Shown here: positions 1 through 12,479 of the stretch, piece after piece | Layout of the letters: the number at the start of each line of letters is the position of its first letter | Position numbering within the stretch: the first letter of the stretch is position 1 | Source of the DNA: Antedon bifida | Taxonomy: Eukaryota > Echinodermata > Crinoidea > Comatulida > Antedonidae | DNA: 64,000 nucleotides | Direction: 5' to 3' | Assembly: GCA_963402885.1 (NCBI GenBank) | Contig: OY727102.1 | Span: 19,406,001 to 19,470,000, forward strand | Program-made: the position numbers and the translations under genes | Notes under the pieces: model-generated | The model's database searches: none | Seen by the model: only the letters and a program-made list of their open reading frames with translations | What the model was told of the DNA's origin: nothing

Positions 1-790
1 TTTGTTTCCATTCTCAGAATATTTGATCAACTTTTTAATCCCGCTAAGTGACTTTTGTAAACTTGGCCGCCATATTTATTATGTAATCAGGACATGAATG
101 GCTTATATTAAAATGTGATAAAATCATATTTAACCAAGTTACATGAACTCTTTATTTTCTTCATTTCTTTAATTAATTTTGCTAGATGTATTATTGCGAA
201 TTCAACAGACTTTTCGATTATGGAATCTCACATTAAAATGATTAGGTATTAAAAGTCAAGGATCTTCATTTTACCTCTCCCTCCTATGCTGTATTGTGAA
301 GTACCCTGTATTTAAAGCAGGATCACTTAAAATACTTTGTTTGGCAGTTATACTGGTAGGTTTTAATGACCTCATTTTATTCATAATGTGCAAATCCACT
401 GACGATAAACACTTAATACTTAAAAATGATCAGTCATTTTAGTTTAGTATATCTTGTTTTGAAAAAAAATGGCTTCCATGTAAAGTTTGATTTTTAGTGA
501 CAACACAAACTAAAATATATAACTTCGTTTTCTGTTATTATCTAATGGAACATAAAATAAATCTGAGTAGATTACGTACAACAACAACAATGTTGTAAAT
601 AATGGTAAATGATATATTTCTTCAATCCTTTAGGAACGTTTTTGAACAGTAAATTGCTAGCCGAGGATCAAAATGAAATGTTATCTGATGCCCTAGTTTA
701 GGATTCAGTCTTATATTAATATTCATTAGCTACGAAATAGGTAACATCCATACTAGAGGAGATGTGTTTACTTGTGTTAAGTTGAATGTC
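1..790. other. AT-rich non-coding DNA
   Basis: No open frame of note, no RNA gene and no clear repeat is visible in this stretch. Confidence 0.5.
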
Positions 791-794
791 TAAT

Positions 795-1166
795 TACAGT
801 AGAATCCCTATTAAGGCCAATTTACACAGACGAGCGGTAGCTGTAAGGAGAAAATCGTGTAGCTTGTCCCGCGTATAATTTGTATCTAACCTGAGTGGAA
901 ACCATCCGTCCGCTCCACGCTGTGTGTAAATGGTCATAAGGAACAACATAGATTCTATATTTTTATCAACGTTGCCGATTGTCTGTTGTAAATTGGCCTT
1001 TAAGGGAAACTTTTGGGACCAAAACAAAAAAATCTCCATTATAGGGGTTGTTCCCTGAATGCGAGTTGTTAAGATATATATTGTCTCTGTTCGTTTCATA
1101 GGAAAGTGTCTGCTCAATAGGGATGTCCCCAGAATAGGGGTGTTGGCTGCAGTGTTAAAACATTGT
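795..1166. repeat. foldback repeat family R, copy 1 (interrupted)
   Basis: The stretch begins ACAGTAGAATCCCTATTA and resumes after the nested MITE as AAGGGAAACTTTTGGGACC, then ATAGGGGTGTT and a GCAGTGTTAAAA motif. The same words recur near 12.35, 24.74, 52.6, 60.8 and 61.3-62.3 kb: TAGAATCC at one end, GGGGACAC and CAAAGTGTCCCC inside, and CTACTGTA at the far end. The ends are inverted relative to each other, as in a foldback or MITE-type element. No coding capacity is seen. The family name R is used only here. Confidence 0.6.
814..999. mobile_element. 186-bp MITE, PIF/Harbinger-type target site
   Basis: Inverted ends of about 28 bp start AGGCCAATTTACA and finish TGTAAATTGGCCT. The element is flanked by TTA on both sides (811-813 and 1000-1002), which fits the TWA target duplication typical of PIF/Harbinger elements. 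Removing it restores CCCTATTAAGGG, which matches the uninterrupted host-repeat word CTATTAAGGGGACAC at 12.4 kb. The interior has no coding potential, so it is non-autonomous. The superfamily call rests on the target duplication and is inference. Confidence 0.75.
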
Positions 1167-1169
1167 CCC

Positions 1170-4100
1170 TTGTTCGTTTCACAGTGTCAGATACCTATAA
1201 TTATATTTTAACAGTTTAATAAAAATAAATAACCATAATTAATTTTCACGCAAAAGGAATTGACATATTTTAATTATAAAAAAGATAAAATAATATTTAT
1301 TTAATATCATTGATGAGTGTGGCCTATCTAGTCCCATAATATTTAATATGGAATACTTTATAATAATATTTAATAATACTTAATTTGACTATTATATGCT
1401 TATTTGTTTGACTTAATGATAAATATTTTTCACACAAAATGATTATGTTTTCTAGACTATACACTTATACATATCTGTTCTAGATTTATCTTGCAATATA
1501 ATCTGAACATTCATATTTATGCTGTTTGCAATTGCTATTTTATAGATGTAGAACAGTATAATTACAGGATCATGTATGGCAAGTTGAGATATTTCTAGTC
1601 TTCTTTATACTTTATATTGCAAGTAATTTCATTTATTAGTTACAGTTCTAATTCAAAATATTATTGAATTTCTAGATATAGTTTGATGTGTGTACATGAC
1701 TGCAGACACATCGCAGTAGCGCCGGGGCTTTTATAGCCCGGGAGTCTAATTTAAATGACGATGTTACAGTTACAAAAGTTGTGTCACTTTTACTGCCAAC
1801 ATCAAGTCTCTTCTTGATCTTAAATGGTTTCCTCAGGGAATTATTAAATTTGATATGTGTTTGTATATTATAAGAAATATAGAATTTTTCTTCTTTAATG
1901 GTGGTCTATTTTCAGAAATATTATTTCTATAAATTATTTCAAATCAACAAATATAATTTTTTACAGAAAGAGAAAAACAAATATTTCAATATAAGATTTC
2001 ATGTAAACATAAAATTCAATATAAAACATTATCATAATCATCATCATTTTCTATATATCTTCATTTGGAGTAACTGTTTTATATCAAACAAGGAGGCAGT
2101 CATCGCTTTAACGCAAATGAACCAGACATATACATAAAAATCTATAAATTAACAGTCACAGAGTAAATTAAAACCGCCCTGTTTACATATAAAATAAAAT
2201 AATATGTAACATTTTAATAAATTGCAATCTATAGAGTAATATATGTCAACATTTCATCATGTTTTTCAACAACATTTTTGCATTACAATGTAGGTTGATG
2301 TTAGGATTGATGCATTGCTTTTGGTAGTGTAAGCCTACTACAGATGTTAACTTCAAAGGTTCTACCCAACAAACCCCAAGTATACCCCAAGGATAATAAA
2401 AGTTTGATTCTTTGACCTTTGGCCTGGATTTTTATTTATCTTGACATTATAATTGATGACCCGTCTGTTGTCAACAATGCATTTATTTTTTCTGTCTGTA
2501 ATTGGTAAATTTACTTCCAAAGATAACTGTGTTCCTACGCATTGGAACTACTTTTTTACTGTGACACAATACCTCAGCTTGGGGTCGAGTATGCAATGTG
2601 ACTTCTGACATAGGCCATCTGTTAGGTAATGATTTTGTTTGTTTCTACTAAATGTCTCCACACACCTTACAACTTCACCTCTACCCTGGATGCCTTGCAC
2701 AGTACATTATGGAGGTATCACTCAGAGTAGCTCTCTGTTGAAAAGATGGAGATGTTTATACAAATAAATTGAAAGAAGCAGGTCAGGTGTTGAGTCTAGC
2801 TTAGTTGATTTTTGACCCGATTGTTGACATTCGATAAACCGTTAATGACACTGCGGCAATTTGTATTTCAATAACGTACTCAACGAGTTTATTTCATCTC
2901 ATTTATGATTATAGAATATAGCAAACTGTAGGTTGCAAAATCAGTTTTAAACTCTTTTAGTAATGAAATCTTCTTTATGCATTGAAGAGAAAAATATCCA
3001 ATTTACTTAACAAACATATTTTGTAATCAAAATTTCTTTCAATAGATTATTTACTTTCATCACCATAGTATTTAGAGCTCCATTTAAGAAAATATTTAAA
3101 AAAAAGTTTGGCTAATTACTAGAATTCAATTATTATATTTTTTTGGTTTAATAATATCTTGACATAGTTATCCAGGATTCCCAAAGAAGAAACGTTTGCA
3201 GACCACCCTGATATTATAAGTCAATTGGTTTTATTATAAAGATTTTTTCTTTATTGATGGCAAAACAAAGTTTTACAAATTTGAAATGAGAGTTTTCAGT
3301 ACTGTTTCTTGAATATGCTTGTGTTTTTTAAGGTTTTCACGGCAGACAGTCTTCCCACTAACTAGCCATTTCGTGTCCAGTTTTTAAATAAATTTGCTTC
3401 AGGATAAAATAAATAAATAGATTCTCTCTTTCCGTTGAAGATTTATATATGTGTATAGATTGGAATGTTTCCTGTAGCCTAGTAGAATGAATAACGCAGC
3501 ACAGTTTTATTTCCTTTTTATAAATTGTTTAATTTCCGCATCATGGAATGAAGTGGATCAGAGAGGTGGATCTTGCTTAGCACTGCAGGCACTGCGGAAA
3601 CCTCACAGGTCTCAACTTAGTACTTACCATGTAATCTGACTACGCATTTAAAACGTGTTTCATCATTCTTAAATAAATGTCAATTTAAACATAGCTATAC
3701 CCTGCAAACTGAGACAGAGATGTTCCGGTAACGATCACGTCGTAAGGAGCTATCTAACCTACATTATCTAACCTTAATTAGGCTAGGCTGTAAAGGTAAC
3801 TTCTGTAGCAAACATATTGCTATACGTCTTGATATTAAAACCTTTGATTACACCTACACACATTAGTGAATGTGAAGGGTAGGTTAGTTTTGACATTAAA
3901 ATGTGATTACAGAACATTAAAAGCTTAGCTCAACATACCTTAATAGACAATAAACCAATTTTTATTGTAATTCCACATGCATTGCATAACATTATTGTGT
4001 CAGTAATGTTATTTTGTACCTCATAAAATGTACTATTGTAATTGTAAAAGATGGTTAAACCATCATTGTTTTTGTAACTATTTTGCACTATAAACATATT

Positions 4101-4170
4101 TACTTCAGGTGATAGCCTAGTATGGTATAGTCAACTTTCTGCATTCCAACATACGTGCCTGTACAAGTTT
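1170..4170. other. AT-rich non-coding DNA
   Basis: No supported gene. A short GC hairpin (CCGGGGCT, loop, AGCCCGG) lies at 1722-1742, and a DR1-like word TGACCTTTGGCCT lies at 2413-2425. The frame at 1898-2137 is rich in Asn, Phe, Lys and His and looks like chance. Confidence 0.5.
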
Positions 4171-4177
4171 GCACGTA

Positions 4178-4285
4178 ATTCAATTCAATTCAACTTCATT
4201 TAACCACGGAGGCCCAGATCAACACATGGTTGTTCTTCCCTTGGGCTGTGCGCAAAAAACAAAAAAATACAAATATACAAATTCA
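4178..4285 (-). mobile_element. LINE-like 3' tail fragment
   Basis: Read on the minus strand this is a short 3' UTR-like segment ending in tandem GAATT units; on the plus strand it is AATTCAATTCAATTCAACTT followed by a more complex, GC-richer stretch. Short tandem terminal repeats after a unique 3' region are typical of CR1/L2-type non-LTR elements. No reverse transcriptase is present, so this would be a 5'-truncated copy. Confidence 0.4.
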
Positions 4286-4840
4286 ACAATGTTTTTACAA
4301 TATTATATACAGTATATAAATATATATTTAAAAGTTTTAATTAAGTGTATGTTTAAATGATGTTAGGGTCATAGATGAGTGAATGGGTCTGTTTCTGCTG
4401 CATAACGCAATTTAACCGGTTATTTTAAAATAGATTAAAAAAAGATAACAATAACAAGACCGCGTTTCTGCTCAATTTGTGCTCCGAAATAACCGGTTAA
4501 ATCTATGGGTGGTCGTCGAGCAAAACGTCATCATTACCCAAAATGCAATACACTCAGACGGAAGTAGTAAGTTGGCTGTTTGTTTACATCGACGTCAGTA
4601 CACACGTGTGTGATATCGCCGAACATCTCAAACATGAACATAATAAAATGTTGTCTCCGGGTCTACAAGTTTTGTTTTTTGTAAAGCCTACTTACCATCA
4701 CTAATAAAATTAATTCTCATGCCACCTTCAATAAACATGGGGAGGGTCGTGCAGCGTCCGATCGCCTAGGATCATTATTATCTAGCCTAATTCCTCAAAA
4801 AGGCGATGTCATACGGCCCTTCCCACGTGAACGACTGTCT

Positions 4841-5486
4841 TTCGCGAGCGCGGTCCTACTAAACACCAAACGGAAAAAAAAACAGACTCAGAATGTTGCA
4901 ATACCTACCAAACGAGAGTATATAATTGTTAATTAATTATGAAAACCCAACTTTTATAGCAAAAATCGTCCGAATTTATGTTAAAAACGATGAGTTTGAC
5001 CGCAAAAACTTAAATCAAACGAGTGTATCCAAGTCATAGAATATCGCACGCACATAGTGCCTTTGATAGAATAATGAGTGTTGAACATTATTTCGTATAT
5101 TTATGTACTAACATAAATAATAGCACATTTTTATGCTTAATAAAATCATATGTAATATATTATCAAAGGCTCTGATAACCTTTGTTTTCGGTCGATGTGA
5201 TGTTTTTATAAAAAATGATGATGTAAAACGATCAAAGTAAGATTGTTCATTGTTCTCCTATTAAAGGCACTAAGGGCGTGCCATAAATACGCTCGTTTGG
5301 TTTCAGTTTTTGTTGCTAAAATTCATCTTTTTTAACATAAATTCGGACGATTTTTGCTATAAAATTTGGGTTTTCATAATTAATTAACCATTATCTATTC
5401 TCGTTTGGTAGGTATTTGCAACATTCTGAGTCCCTTTTGTTTCCGTTTTGGTATTTATAGGACCATACATATACCCTTCGCGAGCG
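4841..5486. mobile_element. long-TIR foldback element nested in element 1
   Basis: An exact 10-bp direct repeat TTCGCGAGCG lies at 4841-4850 and 5477-5486. Between them, 4851-5476 is an imperfect palindrome. The left arm from about 4851 (GGTCCTACTAAACACCAAACGG-like) matches the reverse complement of the right arm ending near 5465, and similarity continues inward over roughly 250 bp, including AATTCGGACGATTTTTGCTATA in opposite orientations and AGTGCCTTT/AAAGGCACT. A 9-11 bp target duplication with very long inverted ends is typical of Mutator-like elements. No protein is encoded, so that class is inference. The left arm seems to lack about 11 bp at its tip. Confidence 0.65.
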
Positions 5487-5668
5487 TGTATTAACACCTC
5501 AAATTGTTTAGCTTGGGTAGTCCGGAACTCCACCCCGAATTCCTCTTTTACTTTCGCAAAAATGCTCTTATATATCTGTGAATCTTTTCTATTGCCTGCC
5601 ATCCTTCCCCGTAGTTTCTCTTCCCCCCACAACTGAATAACATATCTTGTGATTTCATTCATCCACAT
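5384..5668 (-). pseudogene. Myb/SANT-like DNA-binding protein fragment of a Harbinger-type element
   Basis: The frame starts at an ATG at 5668 and runs 94 codons. Residues 1-55 look like a Myb/SANT-like trihelix domain of the kind found in PIF/Harbinger accessory proteins. Visible features are the W at position 2 with E and T following, then TRYVIQLWGEE (helix 1), IYKSIFAKVKEEFG (helix 2) and FRTTQAKQ (start of helix 3). Such proteins bind the transposon ends and carry the transposase to the nucleus. From about residue 65 the frame runs into the nested foldback element, so the last 30 residues (YMYGPINTKTE...) are not native sequence. The normal KL+-type end of the domain and any downstream part are missing or lie in another exon. 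It sits inside element 1, near its subterminal ACCGGTTA words, which are plausible binding sites. The family is judged by eye from the Trp/helix pattern. Confidence 0.6.
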
Positions 5669-5999
5669 ACATGTTCACTTCTTCGTTCGATTGTCAAAAC
5701 CACGAGGAAAACACACATGGTTCGCGACGGTATCTGACCCGGGGTCACAACTGTCAATCAAATAACCGTTATTTCGTGTTGCAGCTAAGAATTGCTCAGC
5801 GATAACCGGTTAAACGGCGTTCTAACACCGATTTAAATTGGTGTTTTTAACCGGTTATTTTGCGCTGCCTTTTAACCGGTTACCAAAAATGTGTCCTGTT
5901 TCTGCTGGCAAGAAAATGGAGTTAATTTATTCACACCGATTTTAATTTATTCACACCGATTTTAACCGGTTATTTTTATGCAGCAGAAACAGGCCCAAT

Positions 6000-8900
6000 G
6001 TCAACACCAAGATTGTTCCATTCAAGTGCACCTTTATATGCAAGGCTACGTTTTTTATATTCAGTCTTACTCATATCACTTTTTCAATGAAAATGCTCAT
6101 GTCGATTTGAAAAGGTGAATTCCTAGCACTGTATCAAATGATTACTGATTTTGTTTTGGGGAGGTTCACATAAATCATATTTATTTATCGAATTGAAATA
6201 ACAAAAACAGGAGGTCACAAAAATCAGTAATGTTTTATGACCGAAGAAAGAAAATCAAAATGTTTATAACAGGACAGAAACTAAATCTTCTTCACAGAAA
6301 GAAAATACCTCCGGTTGGTTGATTTATAGAAGAGATTTGTGATTGTTGATTTTTGTTTATTTTTCTTTGTTTGTTTATAATCCTTTTTCAGTATAAATAT
6401 TTAAATCACCGTTTATGTGGTAATTGTGATAAATTACCAATGAGTTTTTGAACTTGATAATTTGTAGGAAATCATTGGAATTTGATAAGGATAATTATTA
6501 AATAATTTTGAGCCAAATCTTTTGCTACAATCTTTCATTTTTATAGGTTTTGATTGATGTTATAATTTCTAAAGTTTATAATTATGTTGTTTATATTTTA
6601 GATCAGATAAGATTATTTCATGTACAGTATTTGAAAAACTTAACTAAAAATTGAGTCAAATTACTATTGTACAGTTGTGTGGTGGACTTTAGGTGGAGGG
6701 CCTGAACTCAACCATATTAGCTACTGGGCCCAAGAGGATAGGTTAGAGGTAAAGGTCTTTCTTTCAAAACAGTACCAGAAAACGCCTAAAAAAGCACCTC
6801 ATGAAAAAAAGTTTTACAAGCTACAGTTTAATTGTCACTTATACAAACAATGAATAACGTGAAGGTTTTCACATCAGATATAATAATGCAATCTATTTTA
6901 TAAAACAATTTTAACAATTAAATTTTATCAAAAAAAAAGACAATTTACACTTTATACAGAATGTCCAAAAATGCTCTTTAAAAAAACAAAGTTGATTAGT
7001 GCCGAAGGGAAATTAGAATGGCCGTTAGCTTCTATTTAGCAAGTTTCAAGCCTGTTTATTGCTTTAAATCAGTGATATTCACTGTGCTGTATCATTTCAT
7101 ATTTTAATTAACTTCTGCAAAAATATCAGCAATTTACATGCAAATTTAAAAGTATGTTACTTACTATGATTAAAGTGTTAACTCGGCCATACAAACACTT
7201 TCCAGGAAATTTACAAGTTAATATAAATTGATACGTATGTAGGTACTTAATATTATTGAAGATTTTAGGAACTGATGCTTATATTCATAAACCGATTTTA
7301 ATTGTAGTTTTAGCTCTAAATTTTATGGATTTTTAATGATTTTAGCTCTGTCACACTACCAAGTTTTTTAATCAGACCAAAACAAATCCATCTAAACACC
7401 ACACACACATGCCACACAATGCTATACAATAGTAGTACCACATCTGCCAAACCCTAGGAATTAATACAATATAAGCAAAAATGACATTGTGTATGAGTAA
7501 AGTATTGGTACAGTACATTATAATTAAGTATTGAAAAACTACTTTTTGGAGTTGTTGGCCAATAATTAAAGGAGATGTTTGCTTCCAATGGCTTTCTGAA
7601 TTCATTTTGTAGATCTCTTTATTATTAGACACTATTAAGATGTCACATGTTTTTTATACATTATTTGTGACTTCAAATTATTTGAGTAATGATCTTGTCT
7701 CGCTGTCAATTATTTCCAATTTTTTGTTGTTAAAAAATGTGACACATTTCTTGGTAACATATCCAGGACAGTCTCAACCGTTTCTGTCCTGATACATACT
7801 GCTACTACAGTATATCACTTTGTGCAACATATATATTCTACTGTCTTACTATTAGTTTTATGAAAATGATTATCTTTCTCATTAATGTGAATATCTCGGT
7901 GTATTTATGATAACTCATAAAACACACATTTGTAGCTCGAAACACATGGTCTGCTAAGATATTAAAAATATGATAGTAAACTATCAAGGGTATAAAAAAT
8001 ACAGTTAAAAACATAAATTTTCAGATTTCTTAGTTGTATCTAAAAAAAACCTCTAATTGTATGGAAGATAGCGAGGTGTATGACTTAAACCAAATGAAAT
8101 TCAGCATAAATGGTTATCCTATAATGAAAACCTTTCTAATTTCTTTGTTTTGTGTAAGAAAACTGCTTATTTATCAAGTTATCTTTGATCATTATCGTCC
8201 TAGTGTGAATGGCCCTTTAGTTGCTCTTGATTTTATGTGTCTTTGAAATATTCATTTAAAAATTTGTATTAAAAATGTATACAGAATTTTTTTTTTTTTT
8301 TATTCTGTATAAATGTTTTATACCTTCTTGCATGATAAAAATAACAAAAATTACCATTTTATAAATATACCATTGTCTTTCATCAAAACATGTGTGACAA
8401 TTATAGGTTTACAGTAATTTGTCTTCCTATTTTTAAAGCAGACTAAAAACTAGCAAATATTGAGTCATTGCAAGTTTTTTTACGTGGAATCACAAAAAAA
8501 AAACGGCAACTAGCTTCAATCATCGACATTAGTATCACGTCTTCTCCTTGTCCCAATATTCTTGACTTACTTAGAATTTGTCTTAAGGCATATGTCAGAA
8601 TGAGCCTAGAGATCTGTGTTAATATTAGTAATAAATGGATATGTATACTCATTCCAATTCATGAACATTGACCACTTCAGACTCAACAACCTGTTCTATA
8701 AAAAAACTTTCTGACTTGATAGGTAATTACCCATTGACTTATATTAGAATTTTTTTGTTGAGGGCTCTCGACAGCTTATATAGGTCAATTTATCGTAATA
8801 TAATATTCTCGGTAATTTGACAATTTACCAATTTATTTTTTTTAATAGTTTGTTACATTTATAATTAGATCAAAATATAAAAGGGAAAAAAAGATAGATA

Positions 8901-9600
8901 TTTTTGTATACTTAGTTATACATTGACTTCAGTATACAAACGAAAATAAAATAATTAAATTTAGTCATTTGGCATATTTGAAATATGAAATTTTATGCTA
9001 TCTAACTTTTTCTTTGGTGTTCTGGTCAAACTTATATATGAACATATGACGATGATTGGAGGGAAAAAATTGTTCTCTGTAATTTTTTTAAAGTTTTTTT
9101 CAGAAAGTTTTCTGGTTAACATACTCTGATTTTATAGTAAAACAAATTTTGCTTCAGGTACGTTGCCCGTAATTGACTGAACTGATGTTCATTTGGTTCT
9201 ACAAATTATCAACTTTCAAATCTCATGTTAAATCGTCTTGTCTAAATTTGAAACAAGAGTAGTTTTGATTACTTTTGACAATTCAAAGGCCTTTACGTCG
9301 AGAAATAACCGAAAGGCCTCTAGCGTTTAACTTTATCAGATACACAGGCCGCAAGCTTCCAGTCGCGAAGCCAATCACATTTTGCCAACGTTTCTTATAC
9401 TTGACACGTTCAAACATACATTTATGTTTATAAATATTTATAAATGTAATTTAATACAGTCGCTATATATTTATATTTAATTATTAGAAATTTAGTTATT
9501 GGGAAATAAATGTATTTTTGTTTTTAGTTTCAGTAAACAGATGATATTTACTACTAAAACATTTGTATTAATCTAATGATGAGCTAATTTGTTAAATTTT
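6000..9600. other. AT-rich non-coding DNA
   Basis: No supported gene. The frames at 7372-7632, 8034-8246 and 8443-8671 are short, overlap on both strands or begin at non-ATG codons, and match nothing that I recognise. Confidence 0.5.
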
Positions 9601-9640
9601 GAGTATTCTCTAGAAAATGTTTAGGCATCATTTTCCTGAT

Positions 9641-10331
9641 TCCTTCCATCTTCCTACTTTCTCTTTTCTATCCTTTCCTCTTTCTTCCTTTCTTTTCTCC
9701 ATCCTTTCCTCTTTCCTCCTTTCTCTTCTCTATCCTTTCCTCTTTTTCTCTTTCCTCCTTTCTTTTCTCCATCCTTTCCTCTTTCCTCCTTTCTCTTCTC
9801 TATCCTTTCCTCTTTTTCTCTTTCTTCCTTTCTCTTCTCTATCCTTTCCTCTTTTTCTCTTTCTTCCTTTCTTTTCTCCATCCTTTCCTCTTTCCTCCTT
9901 TCTCTTCTCTATCCTTTCCTCTGTTTCTCTTTCCTCCTTTCATTTCTCCATCCTTTCCTCTTTCCTCCTTTCTCTTCTCTATCCTTTCCTCTTTTTCTCT
10001 TTCTTCCTTTCTCTTCTCTATCCTTTCCTCTTTTTCTCTTCCTTTCTTTTCTCCATCCTTTCCTCTTTCCTCCTTTCTCTTCTCTATCCTTTCCTCTTTT
10101 TCTCTTTCCTCCTTTCTTTTCTCTATCCTTTCCTCTTTCCTCCTTTCTCTTCTCTATCCTTTCCTCTTTGCTCCTTTCTCTTCTCTATCCTTTCCTCTTT
10201 TTCTCTTTCCTCCTTTCTTTTCTCCATCTTTTCTTCTTTCCATCCTTTCCTCTTTTCCTCTTTTCCTCCTTTCTCTTCTCTTCTCTATTCTTTCCTTTTT
10301 TCCTTCCTCTTTTTTTTCTTTTTTCTGTTTT
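9641..10331. repeat. pyrimidine-strand minisatellite, about 690 bp
   Basis: The plus strand is almost entirely C and T with about one A per unit. Monomers of about 30 and 39 bp alternate: CTATCCTTTCCTCTTTTTCT types followed by CCATCCTTTCCTCTTTCC types. It creates a 245-codon plus-strand frame of Ser, Phe and Leu and antisense Lys/Glu/Arg frames. These are low-complexity products of the repeat, not genes. Such homopurine-homopyrimidine DNA can form triplex (H-DNA), and array length is probably polymorphic. Confidence 0.9.
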
Positions 10332-10344
10332 CCCACATTATATT

Positions 10345-11030
10345 AATTGAATAAGCTAACATCTTTATCATTAGACCTACTATAATATTGATACAGATTG
10401 ACTTTTAAGCGACAGAATTTTATACATGCAGTTAATTCATATTATGCGCCTAGAAAATAGGTTTGTATGCAAACTTGTCACTTATCCAGAAATAATCAGA
10501 GATGAGCGAGAAACAAAATTAACGATGCCATAACTCTGTTTTCGTCTATGTGTCTTGTTTTATGGGTCTGCTGTTCGAACGAAACCATTCATTTTCCTCA
10601 CTGGCCTAGAATTTTAAGCTCTTGAAATAAATCTTGCTACTCATAGATGATGAAGCAGGGGGCAAAGAGAGATAAATATCAAACCACTATGCACGTTACA
10701 AACACAAATGATTAATTTTTCGTTACAATTTAAGTGATAGTAGTGCCATGTCAGTCGTGTTGGTCATGTGATGCTATGCTCCCGCAGGAGATGTGTTGCT
10801 CTAAAACACACTATTTTAAGAAGTGTCACTCATATGCAATTAAGGTGATGTGATGCTGAAAATGTTATTTTATGAATAGCAATCAAACGATATGTTTTTA
10901 TATTAATGGATACATTTTAGTTATAATTTCCAAGTCTGAAATACATTATGAGTTTGAATACAATTTTGATTTACCATACTTATTTTTTAACAAATGCCCT
11001 GTGACATTTATTGTTCGAGGGGGTTTTTAG
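10345..11030. other. non-coding DNA
   Basis: No supported gene or repeat. The stretch 10490-10820 is less AT-rich than its surroundings but has no open frame. Confidence 0.45.
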
Positions 11031-11036
11031 GGCTGT

Positions 11037-11125
11037 TTAATCAAGGGAGGCGTTTCTACGAGGGAGGTGTTTATTGGAGGGAAGCGTTTATTTGAGGGAG
11101 CCGTTTATTTTTTGGGGTGTAATAT
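11037..11125. repeat. short tandem repeat, GAGGGAGGCGTTTATT type
   Basis: About four imperfect copies of an 18-20 bp unit (AAGGGAGGCGTTTCT, GAGGGAGGTGTTTATT, GAGGGAAGCGTTTATT, GAGGGAGCCGTTTATT) end in TTTTTTGGGGTGTAATATGG. It may be the end region of a dispersed repeat. Confidence 0.6.
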
Positions 11126-11129
11126 GGTA

Positions 11130-12345
11130 ACATATGACATAACATTTGATGTCCTTCCATTTTGAAAGCCACTATAATTTTACAGTTTGACGATGATGTG
11201 CTTTTTTTTGCTGATGAGTAATTTGTTGATTATAATTATGAATGGGTTATAGTTAATAGACATATACTTGTGAACCGTAACCGTGTCAGTCCACTTTAAT
11301 ACAATGGTTTATTAAGGATCAGTGTCTGTAATTTTGATTACTTTATCTCTTGTTACTAGATAGAATTATTGAACAATGTTGTTGAACTATTAATGTACAT
11401 ATGATTCTTGTAATTGAACTATTCCTCGGTTTAGTTCAGAATCGACTATTTGTTATTGGAACTTTATTTTAAGAATCAAATAATCAGTTGGCAAATATCC
11501 ACAAGGGGCATTTAATTGAGAATAACCATTTTGCCTCTCAGGTGAAATTATCTAGTAACCCTTCCTACATACCCCTCGTCATTCCCACTGAACCCATCTG
11601 CAGATCTCTCTTTTATTTCTCAGATTTCTTCCTCAGATCCTTCCTTTGATCTGTAGGTATGTCCCAGAGGAAGAGATTCTCTGTACCTTTGAGGGCCTAC
11701 TGATTTAACATAATTTTAGCAATTTTAAATATTAATTTTAACTGTATAGCATTACCCAAGACTTGCATTGCTACAACCAAGAACAAAATATCAATAGACT
11801 ACCGATTAAAGAACAACGTTACTTGACATAAATTTACTTTATTATGTATTCCATTGTATTACTCATTCTATCAACATTGCAGATAAATTTTAATGATGAA
11901 TAATAATATTATATAGCAGCTGTTTTCCTTTGTTAAAACATTGTAATAAATTGCAAGCTATGGTGAACTGGGAGTTGCATATAATTTGTATTTCACTCGA
12001 TAGGTACATTGCATTTACAATTCATTTTCATTACAAATGTCAGTTTTGGTCGTTGAGGTCAGAGGGCATGCTTTATCAAGGCATTCCGACAGACGTCCAG
12101 TAACATACTGATTGTGATGGATTGTTACAGCACATTCTATTGCCTAAGTTCTCAGTATTATGATGTTTCTATTTGTTGATGTAAGCTGGGTAATGTACAC
12201 ACATGCCTTTAGGATACTGATAAATGTTGCATTGATGTGTACAAAGAAATACCTTAATGTCTTTAACAATAATAGATTTAGCTCATAACAGAAATATTGT
12301 GTGAAAGAGGAGAGGGGAAGGAGAGGAAATACAGTGTTATATTGG
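11130..12345. other. AT-rich non-coding DNA
   Basis: No supported gene. The frames seen are chance-length. Confidence 0.5.
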
Positions 12346-12346
12346 G

Positions 12347-12432
12347 GCTACGGTAGAATCCTCCTTTGGAAAACCCCTATTCAATTGACACCACTATTAA
12401 GGGGACACTGTATGGCTTCCTTGAGTCTACAG
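12347..12432. repeat. foldback repeat family R, copy 2 (partial)
   Basis: TACGGTAGAATCCTCCTTTGG, ACCCCTATT and CTATTAAGGGGACACTGTAT occur in the family order. This copy keeps the uninterrupted CTATTAAGGGG site into which the MITE of copy 1 inserted. A 60-codon frame crossing it is fortuitous. Confidence 0.6.
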
Positions 12433-12479
12433 TACCTTCATCATAGGCCACCATTCAATGTTTATTTCAAAAATTTTAA

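Larger units (their letters stand above)
4385..5996 (-). mobile_element. Harbinger-like DNA transposon, element 1 (1.6 kb)
   Basis: The inverted ends are GGG(T/C)CTGTTTCTGCTGCATAA on both sides, flanked by AAT (4382-4384 and 5997-5999), a 3-bp target duplication. Six copies of AACCGGTTA lie in the subterminal regions, at 4414, 4491, 5804, 5849, 5874 and 5964. The minus strand encodes a Myb/SANT-like DNA-binding frame (5384-5668), the accessory protein type carried by PIF/Harbinger elements. No DDE transposase is visible, and a second element (4851-5476) is inserted in the middle, so this copy is non-autonomous. An extra inverted copy of the terminal word lies at 5895-5907 and pairs with 5981-5993. 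A related element lies at 61361-62256 in the opposite orientation. Confidence 0.8.

Noticed and set aside
9617-10354. 245-codon plus-strand frame of Ser/Phe/Leu and its antisense Lys/Glu frames
   Set aside because: It is entirely the translation of a pyrimidine minisatellite.
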